Shown here: positions 22,759 to 36,183 of the stretch, in pieces
Layout of the letters: each line of letters starts with the position of its first letter
How positions within the stretch are numbered: the first letter of the stretch is position 1
Source: Lepidonotus clava
Lineage: Eukaryota > Annelida > Polychaeta > Phyllodocida > Polynoidae
NCBI GenBank assembly: GCA_936440205.1
Contig: OW387146.1
Coordinates: 20,274,458 to 20,338,457, forward strand
Length of the DNA: 64,000 nt
Direction: 5' to 3'
Made by a program: the position numbers and the translations under genes
Notes under the pieces: generated by a model
What the model was told of the DNA's origin: nothing
What the model saw: the letters and a program-made list of their open reading frames with translations, nothing else
The model's database searches: none

Positions 22759-25615
22759 ATGGCGGACATCAAGCAGAAAAAAACACCTGAGGAGATGAGG
22801 AAGATCATCGGGGCTGAAGACCAATTCAACTTTACTGAACAGGACCCAGAGGCCCTCATTCAGGTGAGGAGGAATTGAGTCCAAGCAAGAATTTGACATT
22901 ATTATAACGTTGCAGCAACATCCTATTAGTTCTGCTTTGGTTCTTGTTATGTTGTTTTGATGGCACCCAAAATTGTTGTGACATCACACTGTGACATTAT
23001 TGTGACATTTTTGTAACATTCTTTCATGTTATAACATTCTTTTTTAGTAAGTCTCAACTTTACCTAAAAGTATGTAACAGTTACCTGACAAATAGGGCAG
23101 GTTACAAAATAACCAAAAAAGTATGGTCTACGGTGCTTGTTACCGTCACTGCTCACCTAGTAGGGTTCGTGTGCATGTTTGTCTTTTTATGATACAGTCC
23201 CACTACACTATTATAGACCTGATAGTTCATAATCCCAATAATGTGTATGTCATAGGGTCTTAGCCTATGTCATTTCAACTAGGGTAATAACCAGTTCAGT
23301 TTTAACATGCAACATTATTTAGTTAATTCATGTCTTTGTATTATTGATCTTATTTGATTCAGACAGGCTCATTTCTAGAGGAAATTAGGCCAAATTTGAT
23401 AATATTGTTTCTTAATCAGAGCAGGTTATTTGATTCAAATGAAGTCCAAAAGGATCTGTTTCTCAGAAATGTGCCAAGGTATAGTCTATTAACAACACAA
23501 ATTAGCTCGAATTTGATAAGTAATGTGATAAGTATGTTAACTGACTAGGTATTTCTAATGTAACAGGGGTATGATGGGAATACGTCTGTATGCACATCAT
23601 TACATAAAGGAAAATCTTTAAGTTGGGCATGCACCAGTAAACATAAATACTTGGATTCCTGTATAAAGATGTATTTGGAAAAGTCTGATGTATCTAGGTT
23701 TCTATTCTATACCAACTTCATAGCGCCTATACCTTCATAATGGCCTTCCCCGCTGGCAAAAGTTGGGTAACGGTCCCCGGAGGGAAATAATCAGAAATTA
23801 TTTCCCTGCATGGAAATAATGGTGCTGGCCGGCATGCAAACTACATAAATAACCCTTGCACAATCCAAAATGTTGTTTTCACAGCCGTATTGTCCTATTT
23901 TTTATGCCAGATGGCTGGGCAGTGGTACTCTCAATCTGATTTAATTCCTTTTAAATTGTTAGCGTCATTCATGTGTTTTAGCACGTAGATTCATCAAAAT
24001 ATGAAAAATAACACGCCAAGGGGCCGGAAGCAAGGCTAGGCTAGAACTCTCCAGTTGAGGAGATGTCAATTGCTGAACATGGCAATGCCCAGCATTGGAC
24101 CACCTGAATGGGTAAACAAGGAGAATTCGTCTTGTTTTTTTTGGGTTAATGGGTTATTTTTCAGGATTATTGGTATAGAATAAAACAAGAACTAACCTCG
24201 GGGGCACTCAGCCTTGATTATTGCCCCTTGTTGGAGGGTCACAGTCAAAGCCCTCAACCCTTCGGCATGGGGGCAATAATCAAGGCTTCATGCCCCCTTA
24301 GTTAGTTCTGTGTATGTATTCCCCATTAACGTTACAACAATGATGCCATCGGATGAAATACCACAAACATAGCTGACCTCCCCAATTTATCAATAGCAGA
24401 CACTTTACTATGCTATCTTCCTCTAACTGCAGGTGTTCCAAAAACAAAAACAACGCCTTTGGGATGAACTGGGGCCTGAACTCGTTGCCTCCATACACCA
24501 TGTAAGTCATGCAATTTCCCTGTTTACAAAAGGCATATTGACTATGAAAATGTGTTAACCATATCAATTTTGTAGATATTACTCTAGGTTTTAATGAGAA
24601 AAACATAAGATTTTGGTCAACATTGAAAATAGATAATCATGGTTTTCTACTTTCATTCATGTTGCAAACTGTCTTTACAGTTTCAATTTCAGATTCTACT
24701 GAATGTACTGCCAATTATTATCCATAACTTTTAAAAAATAGGAATTATATAGTTTGTATATTCAATTACTAGGTAGGCAGCACTGCAATTAAGGGTATGC
24801 CAGGCCCCCCAAATGTGGATATGATCCTTTTTGTCCACACCTGGCCTCCTACAGAGGCTGTTTTCAAGGGCCTCGATAAGCTGGACTTCTTTTCAATGGG
24901 GGATGCTCCACATTATGCCAACGACAAATGGTTTGGGGTAAGCTTTAGTTATAGATTTACACTTTATGTACTGTGTAGTGGTTAAAATTGTTACGGCTAC
25001 TCTGAACTCAGAGATTGATCTGAAGTGGACTTGTTGTATATCGACTATAGGTGATAGTTGGCAAATTGACTAGATTCAGGATTGAATAGTGTTATTATAA
25101 ATGTATACTACATATAAAATATATAACATTAGTGATCATTACAATGTAAAGTTGATTAAGAATGAGGTTAGTCCTAAGTGTAACTTTAGGATGTGTATAA
25201 CATGATAATATTAGAACTTGTTATTTGTTCTGCATCATGTTTATCTACATAAAGGTTAAATTGATGAAGTAATCACATCTAAAATACCAACTCCATCTCT
25301 GTAGTAACACTTGAAAGTATGAAACTGGATTTTCTACAGTTCCTTGGTTCACCTGAGTCGACCCTACAAGACTTGGGCAGTGGGACTGTCCACGTAGTCC
25401 ATGATGGCAACAAAGACGCTGTTGAGAAGCAGATCTTGTGGGTGGAATACTGCAATAACAACAAAGAAGCATTTGAAACCTACAAAAAGATTAAGCTGGA
25501 GGCCAAAGAAAGTGGTAACTTCTTTGAGTACAAAAGGAAGAAGGCTCAGATGATGCAGGCATTATTCCCAAAAGCTCTTGAGTGGAAGCAGCAACAAATT
25601 GCCAAGGAAAAATGA
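22759..25615 (+). CDS. GrpB/UPF0157-family protein, copy B (4 exons, 204 aa)
   Basis: Exons 22759-22863, 24433-24501, 24773-24937 and 25340-25615, all phase 0. Exon 2 encodes the same 23 residues as copy A (VFQKQKQRLWDELGPELVAS and on). Exon 3 is the most divergent of the four (STAIKGMPGPPNVDMILFV). Its GSTA core is actually closest to the bacterial GSTAVPG form, and the Asp is kept. KWFG and FLGSPES are as in C and D. Distinctive changes are LDFFSMG for LGFFSMG and a C-terminal NFFEYKRKKAQ for NMMDYKMRKSQ. Reading frame and splice sites are intact, so I infer a working gene. ATTAAA at 25961 matches copy A. Intron 1 carries two inverted-repeat insertions that are absent from A. Confidence 0.82.
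23702..24182. mobile_element. Inverted-repeat insertion in intron 1 of copy B
   Basis: TTCTATACCAA at the left matches TTGGTATAGAA at the right. Copy A goes directly from the equivalent of 23700 to that of 24318. No frame inside. Includes a palindromic aaataatcagaaattattt. Confidence 0.5.
24190..24309. repeat. Hairpin-forming inverted repeat
   Basis: GAACTAACCTCGGGGGCA pairs with TGCCCCCTTAGTTAGTTC, and GCCTTGATTATTGCCCC with GGGGCAATAATCAAGGC. The arms are about 40 bp around a 40-bp loop. Probably a small foldback MITE; absent from copy A. Confidence 0.7.
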
Positions 25616-26725
25616 AAAGACTATGCATTTAGTTATTGTTTAAATGATGATGTACATGCTGAAGATAGAGTGGTTCTGCCTTACATATGTACTACTTTTG
25701 TATCTTGATGGATATAATCTGTAGTTTCTGTATGTTATTGCAAAATGTCAGTGCATCATGCATGCACTTTATAACCTGCTTAGCTTAGTCGGATTTGAAT
25801 GGAACTTCTTATCTTTATCAATGCTCAGAGACACTCACAGTCAATCACGATCTCAAGTTGGTTATTTTTCATGTATATTCATCTATTTCTTAGATTTATC
25901 TAACTGAAAAACTCCAACTAGCAGATGTCACCATCATTATCATCATCATTGTCAGTTCAGATTAAAGAACAAGAGAATACTAGGTATAAGGAATAATCAA
26001 GGTTGATGCTGATTTCTTCCATATCATGTGCTCAATTTGAAGAATTCAATTTCAGTATGCCTCAGAAGCACTTCTTATTATTATCATGTAAAAGTTTTGA
26101 TTAACGCCATTGTTCTTTTATTTGAACTTTATTTGTTATTTTATACTTTATCCAGCTATTTACAAATAAGGCAGAATGTTAGTGACTAGTAGTTACATCT
26201 TAGATTTTTCCTACTTATGATTCATAGACATTTTTGTGTGAAGAATTGTAGATATGTTAGGATACAAGATTTGCCATACCAACCACAGACGCACAGATGT
26301 TTATTTGCAAAATCAGTATCATCCTTGGTTGATAATGGGTCATAATGATAGCCATCAGACAGTGTTTTGATAACCTGAGTCCACGAACTTGTAATCTAGG
26401 TCTTATCTCATGAAATGTGCAAAGGTCTCTATCTTATTGCCCTTGAACTCAGCATATCTGCTGCACAAAATTAATCATGGATTTCCATTTTCAGGTAGAT
26501 ATGTTGTAAGATATTGACCAACTGTTGCCTTCTACAAGAGGTCCTTATATTGGTGTCTCATTTTGGAATAGCATTCCATGTCATATACAACTGCTAAATC
26601 CAAAACATGAGTTTAAGTGTGCTCTCAAAACATTGCCTTAACAACAATGATTAAATGCACTTAACTATTGTGATATTGATAAGTCCTATATGGGTTATTG
26701 TATTTCTGTGAATATATTGCCTTTG
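25616..26725 (+). other. 3' flank of GrpB copy B
   Basis: No gene. Preserves the empty sites of the three unit-A insertions at 18356, 19164 and 19607. Confidence 0.6.
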
Positions 26726-27666
26726 GGGGCATTTCACACTAGCCAAATTTTGATTAAATCAATATTTAAGGCCCCTGTGTTTCTCAGTGAGGCCATTTTT
26801 TGTGTGTAAATTTGATGGTTTTGGATATGTGACTACTCATTGAGCAGTTTAAAACCATTTCACATCATAGTTTTGTGTGTGAGATTTTATGATAAAATGT
26901 CCATTTAATATCTTAAGTGTAATACTGCTCATTGGCTATCATAACTTGTAATATTATGGAAATAAAGTTTGTATTATCTTTAATAACAATGAATTATCAA
27001 TTTTTTTTCAATTCATGATTAAACGTTGAATTATGTAGAACATTATTCAACAATTATTGTTTGTCCATATCATATGTAACAATGATAATATAGAAGATAA
27101 AAAAAGTGTCACCATTTCTTTGTTTTCTGTCGTAAGTAGCTAAGACATTGCATTTCACAAAAAAGAAGATAGGAATTGTAGTATCTTAATTCCAATGTAG
27201 ATTGCCAGCTTATTTAGTTCAAGCAGTATACAGTAGATAGCATATCATCCCACAGTGGTGGGAAATACAAAGCTCATAATGAATATACATATATAACCAT
27301 AAATGTACAAATTAATTGAATGGGTTCATGATAGAAAATTCAATTATGACTATATGAAACAATTATATCAAGAAAGATGAACTCTGATCTTAAATACATT
27401 TTCTATTTTGCCATAGCCATACAAGGGGTACATTAAACAATGCTGCCATCTACTTATATTTATATGAACCATATCCAATTTATTTTCTTTGATATAAGGG
27501 TTGGCATGTTCTTCAGGTAAAGCTGATTCCCCATTAAATTTGTCTGTAGTAAGTGCTGAGATAAAATGTTTTAGATATGAATCTCAGTGTAGAACAGTTT
27601 GTTGTAAGTGCTACATATTATCTTATCGCTTACAATCGTAAAATTACCTTGGTGTGAAATGCGCCC
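26726..27666. mobile_element. Non-autonomous element with GGGGCATTTCACAC ends, absent from copy A
   Basis: The left end GGGGCATTTCACAC pairs with the right end GTGTGAAATGCGCCC, flanked by TTG on both sides (26723-26725, 27667-27669). Copy A has ttgccttgattt with no insert. 941 bp, AT-rich, no protein. Similar ends (gtgtgaaacgcgccc) occur at 20514 and 27928. Confidence 0.7.
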
Positions 27667-28110
27667 TTGATTTATAACTAGAAAGATACCACATTCTCAA
27701 ATCAAATAGAGTCATATTGGTTGGAATGTACTGAGTTTCACAATGGTCATTACTCTAAGATCTTATCTTAAATTACAATATTTTGACATTAAATTTTTTA
27801 TTGTTGCATTCCAGACTTGCAACCTTCTGGCCCTGTTGTTAGCTAAATATTACATCAAGTCAAGATTATTGATTGCAAAAATATCTCATCTTAAAATTTA
27901 AGATACGAGAATATGGTATTTCCCAAGTGTGAAATGTGCCCTGAATCTGTAAAGTTGGTCATTATAGCAGTAGGAATAAATCTCAATTTCATTTATGACA
28001 AAGTATATTTGTGACACTTTGAATAAAACTGTGTCAAAATTACATGGAATAATGTGCTGTACTTTTCTATGCCTATTGTCACACATGAAAATTTCTTTTA
28101 CGCATAAGTC

Positions 28111-28640
28111 CAATCTAGGATGAGAAATTTGAACTTCCGGATGAGTAGAAATGGGTGCTGCTTTACAATACATAAGATGTTACTGCATATTATACAGGCA
28201 TAGCTAAAATATGAGAGAAAACTGCAGAAAATACCATTTAAACCTAACCTTTCAAATACATTTTATGAGTGGATTTGTTATACATTAACTATTGAACTGA
28301 AGAGGGAGAGATGAGGGAGAGGAGTATCCTTCACATCAACCGCCCTATAGAAATATATTGACATATATATGTGCATTGGCTAGTTGCCATCTTTATAATT
28401 TCACTAGCTGTGATATACAATCGCTGGCATCCAATGAAATTTACCAACATGATGTGGCTTTGGGATTTCCCATTGCCTCGATTTCTGCAGCGCATACTTT
28501 TGGCAGGGAACACTATTGCGACCAGAGCTCGACCTAGGAAATTAGCCTCCGTGCTAAAGCAAACAGATCAACAAAATCACCAAGTCCTATTTCCACCTCA
28601 CATTAAGCCACATTTATACCATGTTAAAAAAATTCATGGT
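28111..28640 (+). repeat. Third partial copy of the duplication-unit start
   Basis: Repeats the block at 9500-9990 and 20710-21200, including the SINE-like head at about 28495-28625, then diverges. It shows that the array grew beyond two units. Confidence 0.65.
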
Positions 28641-30387
28641 CTTGAAATAGTAGTTAATAGAAATATCTATCAGTTTTCGAACTGATGTAAAGGGTGGTGA
28701 CCTATTGCTATCCTTAAGTTTAATCCAAGCTTTAAAATAACCTATTCCTAGGTACCAACACTGCCCCTGTGGCCAGTTGCACAATAACTGATCGTTACAA
28801 CAAAATCTCTAAGATCACTTCAAGCACATGTGGTTTACAACACTACCGTGGTTAAGATATCTTTGTTACAAAATCAATATAACTTCTTTTCTACTGTATC
28901 AAATTGAATTCTGCAAACTGTTATATGAAGGGACATTGTAGGTCTATGTACTGTTAAAATACAAACTCATTAGCAGCGTTTTGAATTGCTGTTTTTTTTT
29001 GTGTCTAAAGATTGGCCTTATAGCGACCAAGGTGTAGAAGAAACGGTGCACTGCTCTTATAACCTAGAGAGAGGGAGAGAAAGGGTGCAAGAGAGAGTGA
29101 TCTGTCAAGAAAACTAAAAATAAGTGTGAGAGAGATGTGCTGGGAGTGGAGATAAATGACAGAAAATTATCAACCAAAAATTAACAAAAACTGTTTCATT
29201 CTCACAATTAACAGTATTGTCAACCAATAAACTAGACGACCAACAGTTGTCTGTTACTTAATGGGTTTCGCTGTTGCGATAAGGTGGAAACAGCGAATTG
29301 CTTTTAAAGCATCGCTATTGTGATACTATTGTTGTGTGACTGACAGCTTTTCTATTTGTTCAATTCAAATTTTGTAAACAGGAAAACAGACTTTATTTGG
29401 ACACATATATATTATGAAAGAAAAATCAAGTCAAGCAGAAGTCATAACTGTTATGTCAATTTTTTCCCAAATTGGTTTTAATCTCTCACAACAGTGATGG
29501 TTTTCATTATTCAATGGGTCGCAGACATTTAAGTTAAACAACAAAAACCAATATACACAAGAACCTGAATCCATTGCATTTCAAATTCAATAAGTAGCTA
29601 TATGTCACATGTTACTATGTTTTTATGATTCATACTAATTTCAAGAACTTTAAGACTATATCTTTTATTCAAGAAATGCAATATGTTTTGGCATTAATTT
29701 GACTAAACTTCACATGGCAGTTTAATTTAGGAAATGGGTAAGTTGCGTAATGATTTGCATGGTCTGCAACCCTACAAAAGCACAGGAAAAGGCATAGTAT
29801 GGAGTTTTAGGACATGAACAGGACTCGGCCCAATGTTATTTCAAGTTTATCGAACCATTTAATCTGTTATTATAATAATACTTAACCTATACTGACCAAA
29901 CAAAGAAAGGATTTCTGTCCAACCATCTAGCCTGGTTCCTTAAAGTTATTGCATAATATGGTTGTACCAAGTACAAGTGTATTGGTAAGTAGGACATGAG
30001 TACAGCAAACCAGAAAATCCAACACCTTGTGTGAGGCAACTGATGTCGACACTTCTCCCTATATATTGGTTCCCTAATTTGCTAATGTAAAATGTAATTT
30101 GAAACTGATACATACGAGTGTATGAGCTAGAGTGGTAGGTAGTTTCTGCTTCGATTTCGTCAGTCAGGGGAAGGTTCATACAACGATTGTTATTGTTGTC
30201 TAAAATGCTGTGACTTAAAAAAATCATAACTTTAGAATGCTATTTTTGAGTTGACAATTCTATTATATAGATACCATCCTTTCTATCATACAGCAAGTAA
30301 CAGAATTCGAATTGATTCAGTGAAACAGCTGTTATTTCTGTTTGAAAGACAGCATAATTGCTGTTAAACTGTCATTGTTATACATAA
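28641..30387. other. Intergenic, no gene seen
   Basis: Between about 28772 and 29335 imperfect ends (gtggccagttgcacaat; ttgttgtgtgac) suggest a decayed relative of the element at 12695. Purine-rich gagagag repeats lie at 29065-29140. Confidence 0.4.
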
Positions 30388-30677
30388 GCAGAGACCTTGT
30401 ATGTATATATAGGATACATCGAGACTGGGAAGCTTCTCTGTGGCCCTATGTGCCCATTCCCCTGGTGGCTGGTTGGATCAACTATGACCACGGTCTGGCC
30501 ATTATCAATGTTATTGTGGAATAGCCAGTGGCACCACACTGGCTATTTTTAACATGGACATAATGGTCAACCCAAATCTAGTCAAACCAAGGGCCAGGTG
30601 GCAGGCCTGTAGTGTATAACAGGTTTACCCCTGGCTTTCCAGTCTCGATATATCCTATATATACATACAAGGTCTCT
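30388..30677. mobile_element. Foldback element with 42-bp arms and nested hairpin
   Basis: CAGAGACCTTGTATGTATAT at the left pairs with ATATACATACAAGGTCTCTG at the right; the arms extend about 20 bp further to CGAGACTGG/CCAGTCTCG. In the middle (about 30520-30552) AATAGCCAGTG and CACTGGCTATT form a second perfect hairpin. No coding sequence. Confidence 0.75.
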
Positions 30678-31380
30678 GACACAGGTATGCTACTAATGGT
30701 TAGTCTATTGAGTATGCTTAGTTCCAAGCCTTGCATGTTTACTCAGGTTATTTAGAGGGACTACATATGCCACGTTAGTTATGCAATAACACCTACCAAT
30801 GCACTTAATGTTTAAAGAACTTGTTGACCCCCAGCAAACTATTCATTCTTAGGCAAAAAGGTATGGCTGGTCTAGGGTCTAAAGGGTTAATTGTGGTACC
30901 ACTACCACCCTGGTCTATGTAACTAACATAATTATCAAACAGATGTCCCTGTACTGTGATAGGCCTACCACTACCGTCTATTCTTCTGAAACTTACTTTG
31001 CAGATTGATGAAGATTTACTGTGATACCACTCCTCTTCATAACTCTTGGACATCTCAAAATCACGCTCTTTTCACTGTCCCTAATTCCTGAATAAATGGT
31101 AGACCCAGGAATTTTCAAAAGGTGCATGAAGGTGCCCTAATGTACAAACTACAAATGATAATGTACAAAATCTGACCATAGGTCAAGTCTCATGCAATTT
31201 ATATTGACACTTTCATGAGATTACCTTGAAATGTCTTTATCCAACTTTGGCAATATTGGTAGAGTTGCAAAGATAAAACTACAAAGTTCATATATAAAAT
31301 AAGACTTGTACATGTCTTACCTTTTTAACATGAGGTTGACACAAAAAATAAAAACATAGTGACATGTGAGATTTTAACAT

Positions 31381-31430
31381 AGGTATTTTCTAAATCCAAA
31401 ATGTAACATGGAACAGCCCCTTCTACACTC
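31381..31430 (+). promoter_or_regulatory. Conserved upstream block of GrpB copy C
   Basis: GGAACAGCCCCTTCTACAC is kept from the A/B blocks, but the place of the TATA box reads gggattacattcaa. Confidence 0.45.
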
Positions 31431-31564
31431 TCTATGGCCACCACGATATAACAGACCCAGCACAGCTGGGGAAGGGATTACATTCAAGGGTCTAGTGTCA
31501 ACACCTTAAGACCAGACTCACAAACAAGACCAACGGATGCCCACTACATCAAACAGGAGTAAAT

Positions 31565-34134
31565 ATGGCTGATAACCCAAAAGTGCACATCTCTGAGGCC
31601 CAGAAGAAGCTCATAGGGGGTGATAACGCACTCGTCTTTACCGAACAGGACCCAGAGGCGCTTATCCAGGTAGGAAGAGAAGGGAGGGTTGATGTTTTTA
31701 TTTTCCTACTCATGAGTCCTATCATTTTATTAGGTTCCATGACCTCATGTTTTGTTTCAATTTGATTCAGACAGAATATTTTCTCCATGAAAAGCCTTTT
31801 TTTTATATAACAGTTCATTATATCTGAGTGGGGTCTTTAAAGATGTAACTAGAGATATTCACAAAGATATAGCCCAATAAAAGTCTAAACTTATGTGTAT
31901 CATAGATCTGGTTCATTGTTGACTCTTTGAATGTGATGTTAACAACAATTACAAATCTTAACTACCTAGTTTTCAACAACCTAAAATTCATACAATCCGA
32001 CTGATTTGACTAGCTGCTTCGTGAAACATACCTATCTTTAGAATGTTTAGAACTTATTCATGAACCTAATTCCAATATGCATCCAAATACTGATTATTTA
32101 AACAAACTTGCAGGTGTTTCAGAAGCAAAAACAACGTCTTTGGGATGAACTGGGTACTGAACACATTGCTTCCATCCACCATGTAAGTCCTGTAATATAA
32201 CTTATTTTCAACAATTTTTATTATGTTTTAAGTAATGTTGGAATTGAGGGGCATCCATAAATGACTTCATGCTATTTTTTGACCATTTCTGACCCCCTCC
32301 CCCCCTTCCCCCTTGTCATGTTTTGTAAGGAGACCCTTGATCTCTGAAAATGAAATTATACCAAGAGGACCCTCTCCCCAGACAGAGACCCAAATTCCCT
32401 TTAGATTGGCCCAGGAGTACCAATCTTAATCTTAACAGAAATTCTAGTGTTGGAAATCTTGACTTTTACCTACAATTTTTCTCTGAAGTTCTTGAAATGG
32501 AAACTCTTTAGAATGATGTCCCCCATCCATCCCTAATTGTCATACCTGGTCATGAAAATGTGAACCCCCCTCCCCCCTTGTCATGTTTGGTCATACAAAT
32601 ATGAACCCCCGTCCCCCTTGCTGCATTACATCATTAATGGATGGCCCATGAGTTGATCATGCCTTGTTGGTGTAACTCCACATTAATCCCAAATTCACAG
32701 CAGATTTATATGTAAGTCATATCTTAAGACTGACCTTATATTTGTATTTGGCTAATTAACTCAACTCATATTCATACTTAATCAGATTAAGGTTTGCTAA
32801 GATTATATGTACATATATATATCATGTTTGAAAATGTTCTAATAAATGAAATGTTGGATACAAAAGGGCTCTCCTTGATTTTGAAGCTCCTCAAATTCTG
32901 TCCATTAAAAGGGATTTGAATCAGAAATGAAATTTTCGGTTTCCTCACATTGGGACACACCACTTTATCAATGAGTGCCAGAGAATACAAACATTCAAAT
33001 CAAATGATTATGTTTTGTGAATATCTTAGTAAATGATGCATATGGAATCTTTTAATCAACCCCTGTATAAAAGAAAGGGATATCAAAGGCTCCTAGAGGG
33101 CGATGGCTATTGCATGTATGGCCCTGTCTATGGGACAAAAACACATTAAGAACGTTAACGCCTACTTTGGTACAGATGTATTGGCACGATCTCCTTTTTT
33201 CTCATAGATTTGATCATTCCACAGATTAAGTCATCAAAGACTGAATTGTTAAAACCTTGTTTCAGTATGAAATAACCGTAGATGTTGCTACCCATGGTGT
33301 CATTCTCTATTAACCAACCAAATCTTTCGGTTAATGCATGTTGGTTGCCATCAGATTTTTAAAAAATCTTTTCTATATGTAATTCCTAGTTTTTGTAATG
33401 TTTTAGGTTTCACACTGTATCTTCTATCACTAGGTAGGCAGTTCTGCAATTAAGGGTATGCCTGGACCACCATCAGTGGATATGATCCTATTTGTCCACA
33501 CCTGGCCCCCTTCGGAGGCTGTTTTCAAGGGCCTTGATAAGCTGGGCTTCTTTTCAATGGGTGATGCTCCACATTATGCCAATGACAAATGGTTTGGGGT
33601 AAGCTTTTGTTATAGATGTATACTCTGTGTACTGTGTAGTGAAGTTAAGTGATCTCTTCCATGTTTATGTATAGTTGTTTAAGTAAAATACTCATCTGAA
33701 AAAGAAATTCCTTAATGTATCAAAATTAAGAATGTTTCATAATTAAATAAAAACTTGTTTTGTATCCTGTGTCATGTTAATCCTCATTGTAAAGCTCAAT
33801 AAACCACCAAAATTTAATGGTGAATTATAATGCAAATATCTGTCAAATATCCCTACAGTTCCTTGGTTCACCTGAGTCGACCCTACAAGACTTGGGCAGT
33901 GGGACCGTCCACGTAGTCCAAGATGGCAACAAAGATGCAGTTGAGAAGCAGATCTTGTGGGCGGAATACTGCAATAACAACAAAGAAGCCTTTGAAGCCT
34001 ACAAAAAGATTAAGCTGGAGGCCAAAGAAAGTGGTAACATGAGGGACTACAAAATGAGGAAGTCTCAGATGATGCAGGCATTATTCCCGAAGGCTCTTGA
34101 GTGGAAGCAGCAACAAATGGCCAAGGTTAAATAA
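31565..34134 (+). CDS. GrpB/UPF0157-family protein, copy C (4 exons, 204 aa)
   Basis: Exons 31565-31669, 32114-32182, 33434-33598 and 33859-34134, phase 0, with the same boundaries as the other copies. Exon 1 belongs to the C/D type (MADNPKVHISEAQKKLIGG). The family motif is complete as HHVGSSAIKGMPG with SVDMILFV. Exon 2 reads ELGTEHIASIHH against ELGPELVASIHH in A and B. An unusual change is HVVQDG for HVVHDG, altering the His that follows the family's HLHVV-like strand, so copy C may differ in activity. AATAAA at 34217, with a second at 34337 that matches the signal in D. A MITE sits in intron 2. Confidence 0.82.
32248..32647. mobile_element. MITE in intron 2 of copy C
   Basis: GGGGCATCCATAAATGA at the left pairs imperfectly with TCATTAATGGATGGCCC at the right. 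The interior has repeated C-rich runs next to gtcatgtttggtca. Copy D (about 38925-38945) lacks it. Confidence 0.7.
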
Positions 34135-34530
34135 AAGTACTATGCGTTATATTGTTGTAGCTAATAACATGCTCTATGCTATCTCACAACATAATATTTT
34201 AAAATTTTTGTATCCTAATAAATTGAATTATTTTATTCTTTCATTAGCTTATGTTTGCAAAGAAATGGAATTATACAAGCTTGTAAGTTGTCTTCATCAC
34301 AATCATAATCATGGTCTGTTTTTAAATGAATGACATAATAAAAAATAGTAGGTAAAACAAAAAAATCATTGTTGGTGTTGACATAATTGTTGTTGACCTG
34401 ATGAAAGAATCCTACTTTACGGCAAATTTCTTAGATATGTTCCCAATTTTAACTAAAATTACACACAGAATCAGGGCACTTATCTTAGTGAATACCCAGA
34501 TGCCCTACCAAAAGATTTTCACAATAAAAT

Positions 34531-36183
34531 AATTCATGTATTGACATTAGCTTAAATAAAATTAATAGAAAATGTATGAATATTGAAAATGTTAGAAGTA
34601 TAGGTTAATGCCTTAATTAGAGTTGAATAACATCATTTGCACATGTCATCGTGTTGTCGTGTAGGCATGAGGGTTTGGATAATTGCGTCAATGCATGAGA
34701 TAATGTCCAAACTGGATGTGATGTCACAAAATGAACCATGTGACTGGGTTAACCAATGTCTTAAAAACAGCAAAGTTGCTGTTAAGTTATCATTGTCATA
34801 GACATGCAATCGGGTTTATCACTGAAGGATGCCTATTCTATTGGATTAAAGGTACTTGGGTGTGTTCAGCCTGATTTGTATTGACCAGTCAAATTTCTTG
34901 GATACTACCAGTGCAATTCCCAACCAAACTCAGTATATATCAAGTATAGACAATTACACAAATTTTAGAAAAAAAGTAAAGATCATTTACTGTTTGTGAG
35001 ATGAGTTATAGTGAATAAACTTTAGAATGTGAGCATTTGAGCACTATTTGCTTGAATCATACTAGGAAACATTACTTTATTCAAAGAAAAATTGTGTGCA
35101 TTGTTCTCTCTTGAGTGTTAACCCTTTAGACCCCAATCCGGCCATGGCCGCCCGAGGGTGTACTCCCCAATCCGGCCGTAGCCGCCCGGAAAAATGATGA
35201 TTTTTCCATGATTTTCCATATTTTTTCAAGCAGGACACTTTTATGAATATTCAACATACAAAATTGGCCAATATATCGTTTAAAAGCTTATTAAATTTCC
35301 TCTCTAATGCCACACATCATATGCTTATAACATTTTTTTTAGGAGTTGGTTAGACTTTGATCTTCCTCGATTAAAAGGAATTTAGGGAAATCTGGAGGGA
35401 AATCCATGGAAATCTTGGGGAAATCAAGCAATCTATGAATGCAAAGTGTAGGGCCTAAAGGGTTAAAATACCTAGAATAGCACTTAAATTGGTTTAAAAA
35501 CAGAAATCCTTTTCAGTTCTCAATACACCTCCCAGGTGGCACCCTGAGTGGTGGTGACTACCTTTAACTGCTCATCCTCTCAATAGGGGGCACCACTTTT
35601 GCTAAATATGTTCTTCCAAAGGAGCCTTCCATTAAATATGTATGCACATTGCCATGAATTCAGAACCTCCACCATCTGTTAGGCTAAAGCTTTTGTGATG
35701 AATCTGTTATCACAAACTTTAAAGCTTCGTAATTATGGCAGCACGAGTTTAGGAAATCAAAATGAGTACAAATTATATACTAAAGTTATGGATTAATTGT
35801 CTGTTTGTTGATTATTGCTGTGTACTTGCAGTTGTTTGAGTAATGGTACAAAATAATGAGTGTTCTTGAGTTGGAACAAGCTTATATGCTTAATGGCACG
35901 AAGACCAAGTTAGTGAATAAACAAAGTTATTAATCATGGGCATGAAATCATGTAACCGGAAATGATGTCACACGGGTCATGTAGACCAACACCCTTCCCC
36001 TTTTTCTCATTCCTTGAGGAACCACCCAGACCGATGGTCAAGCAAACAAACTCGGAAAGCATGGGAGAATAAACCCTCCATGCCCTGGTTTTCCTATCAT
36101 ACCTTGTTTATTCATCTTATTTAGAGGGACTTCATATACCACGTTAGTTATGCAATATCATTTATAATTAGTAACACACTTAA
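34531..36183. other. Intergenic between units C and D
   Basis: No gene. Contains the TTAA element listed separately and the start of the unit-D homology at about 36115. Confidence 0.5.
35122..35462 (+). mobile_element. TTAA-flanked (piggyBac-type) MITE, family 1
   Basis: CCCTTTAGACCCC and GGGCCTAAAGGG ends are flanked by TTAA at 35118 and 35463. Two ccaatccggcc repeats lie near the left end. The same family lies inverted at 42053-42395, with matching length. Confidence 0.85.

Larger units (their letters stand above)
20701..28110 (+). repeat. Segmental duplication unit B (carries GrpB copy B)
   Basis: Starts with the same gaacttccggat block as unit A and ends where that block recurs at 28133. 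It shares intron and flanking sequence with A throughout. Confidence 0.8.
30745..34530 (+). repeat. Segmental duplication unit C (carries GrpB copy C)
   Basis: Aligns with unit D (36115-40910) from ttatttagagggact through the gene to the 3' flank gaatacccagatgccctacc. Introns match D, not A or B. Confidence 0.8.

Noticed and set aside
28371-28685. 104-codon plus-strand frame
   Set aside because: It lies across the SINE-like block that is repeated, without an open frame of this length, in units A and B.
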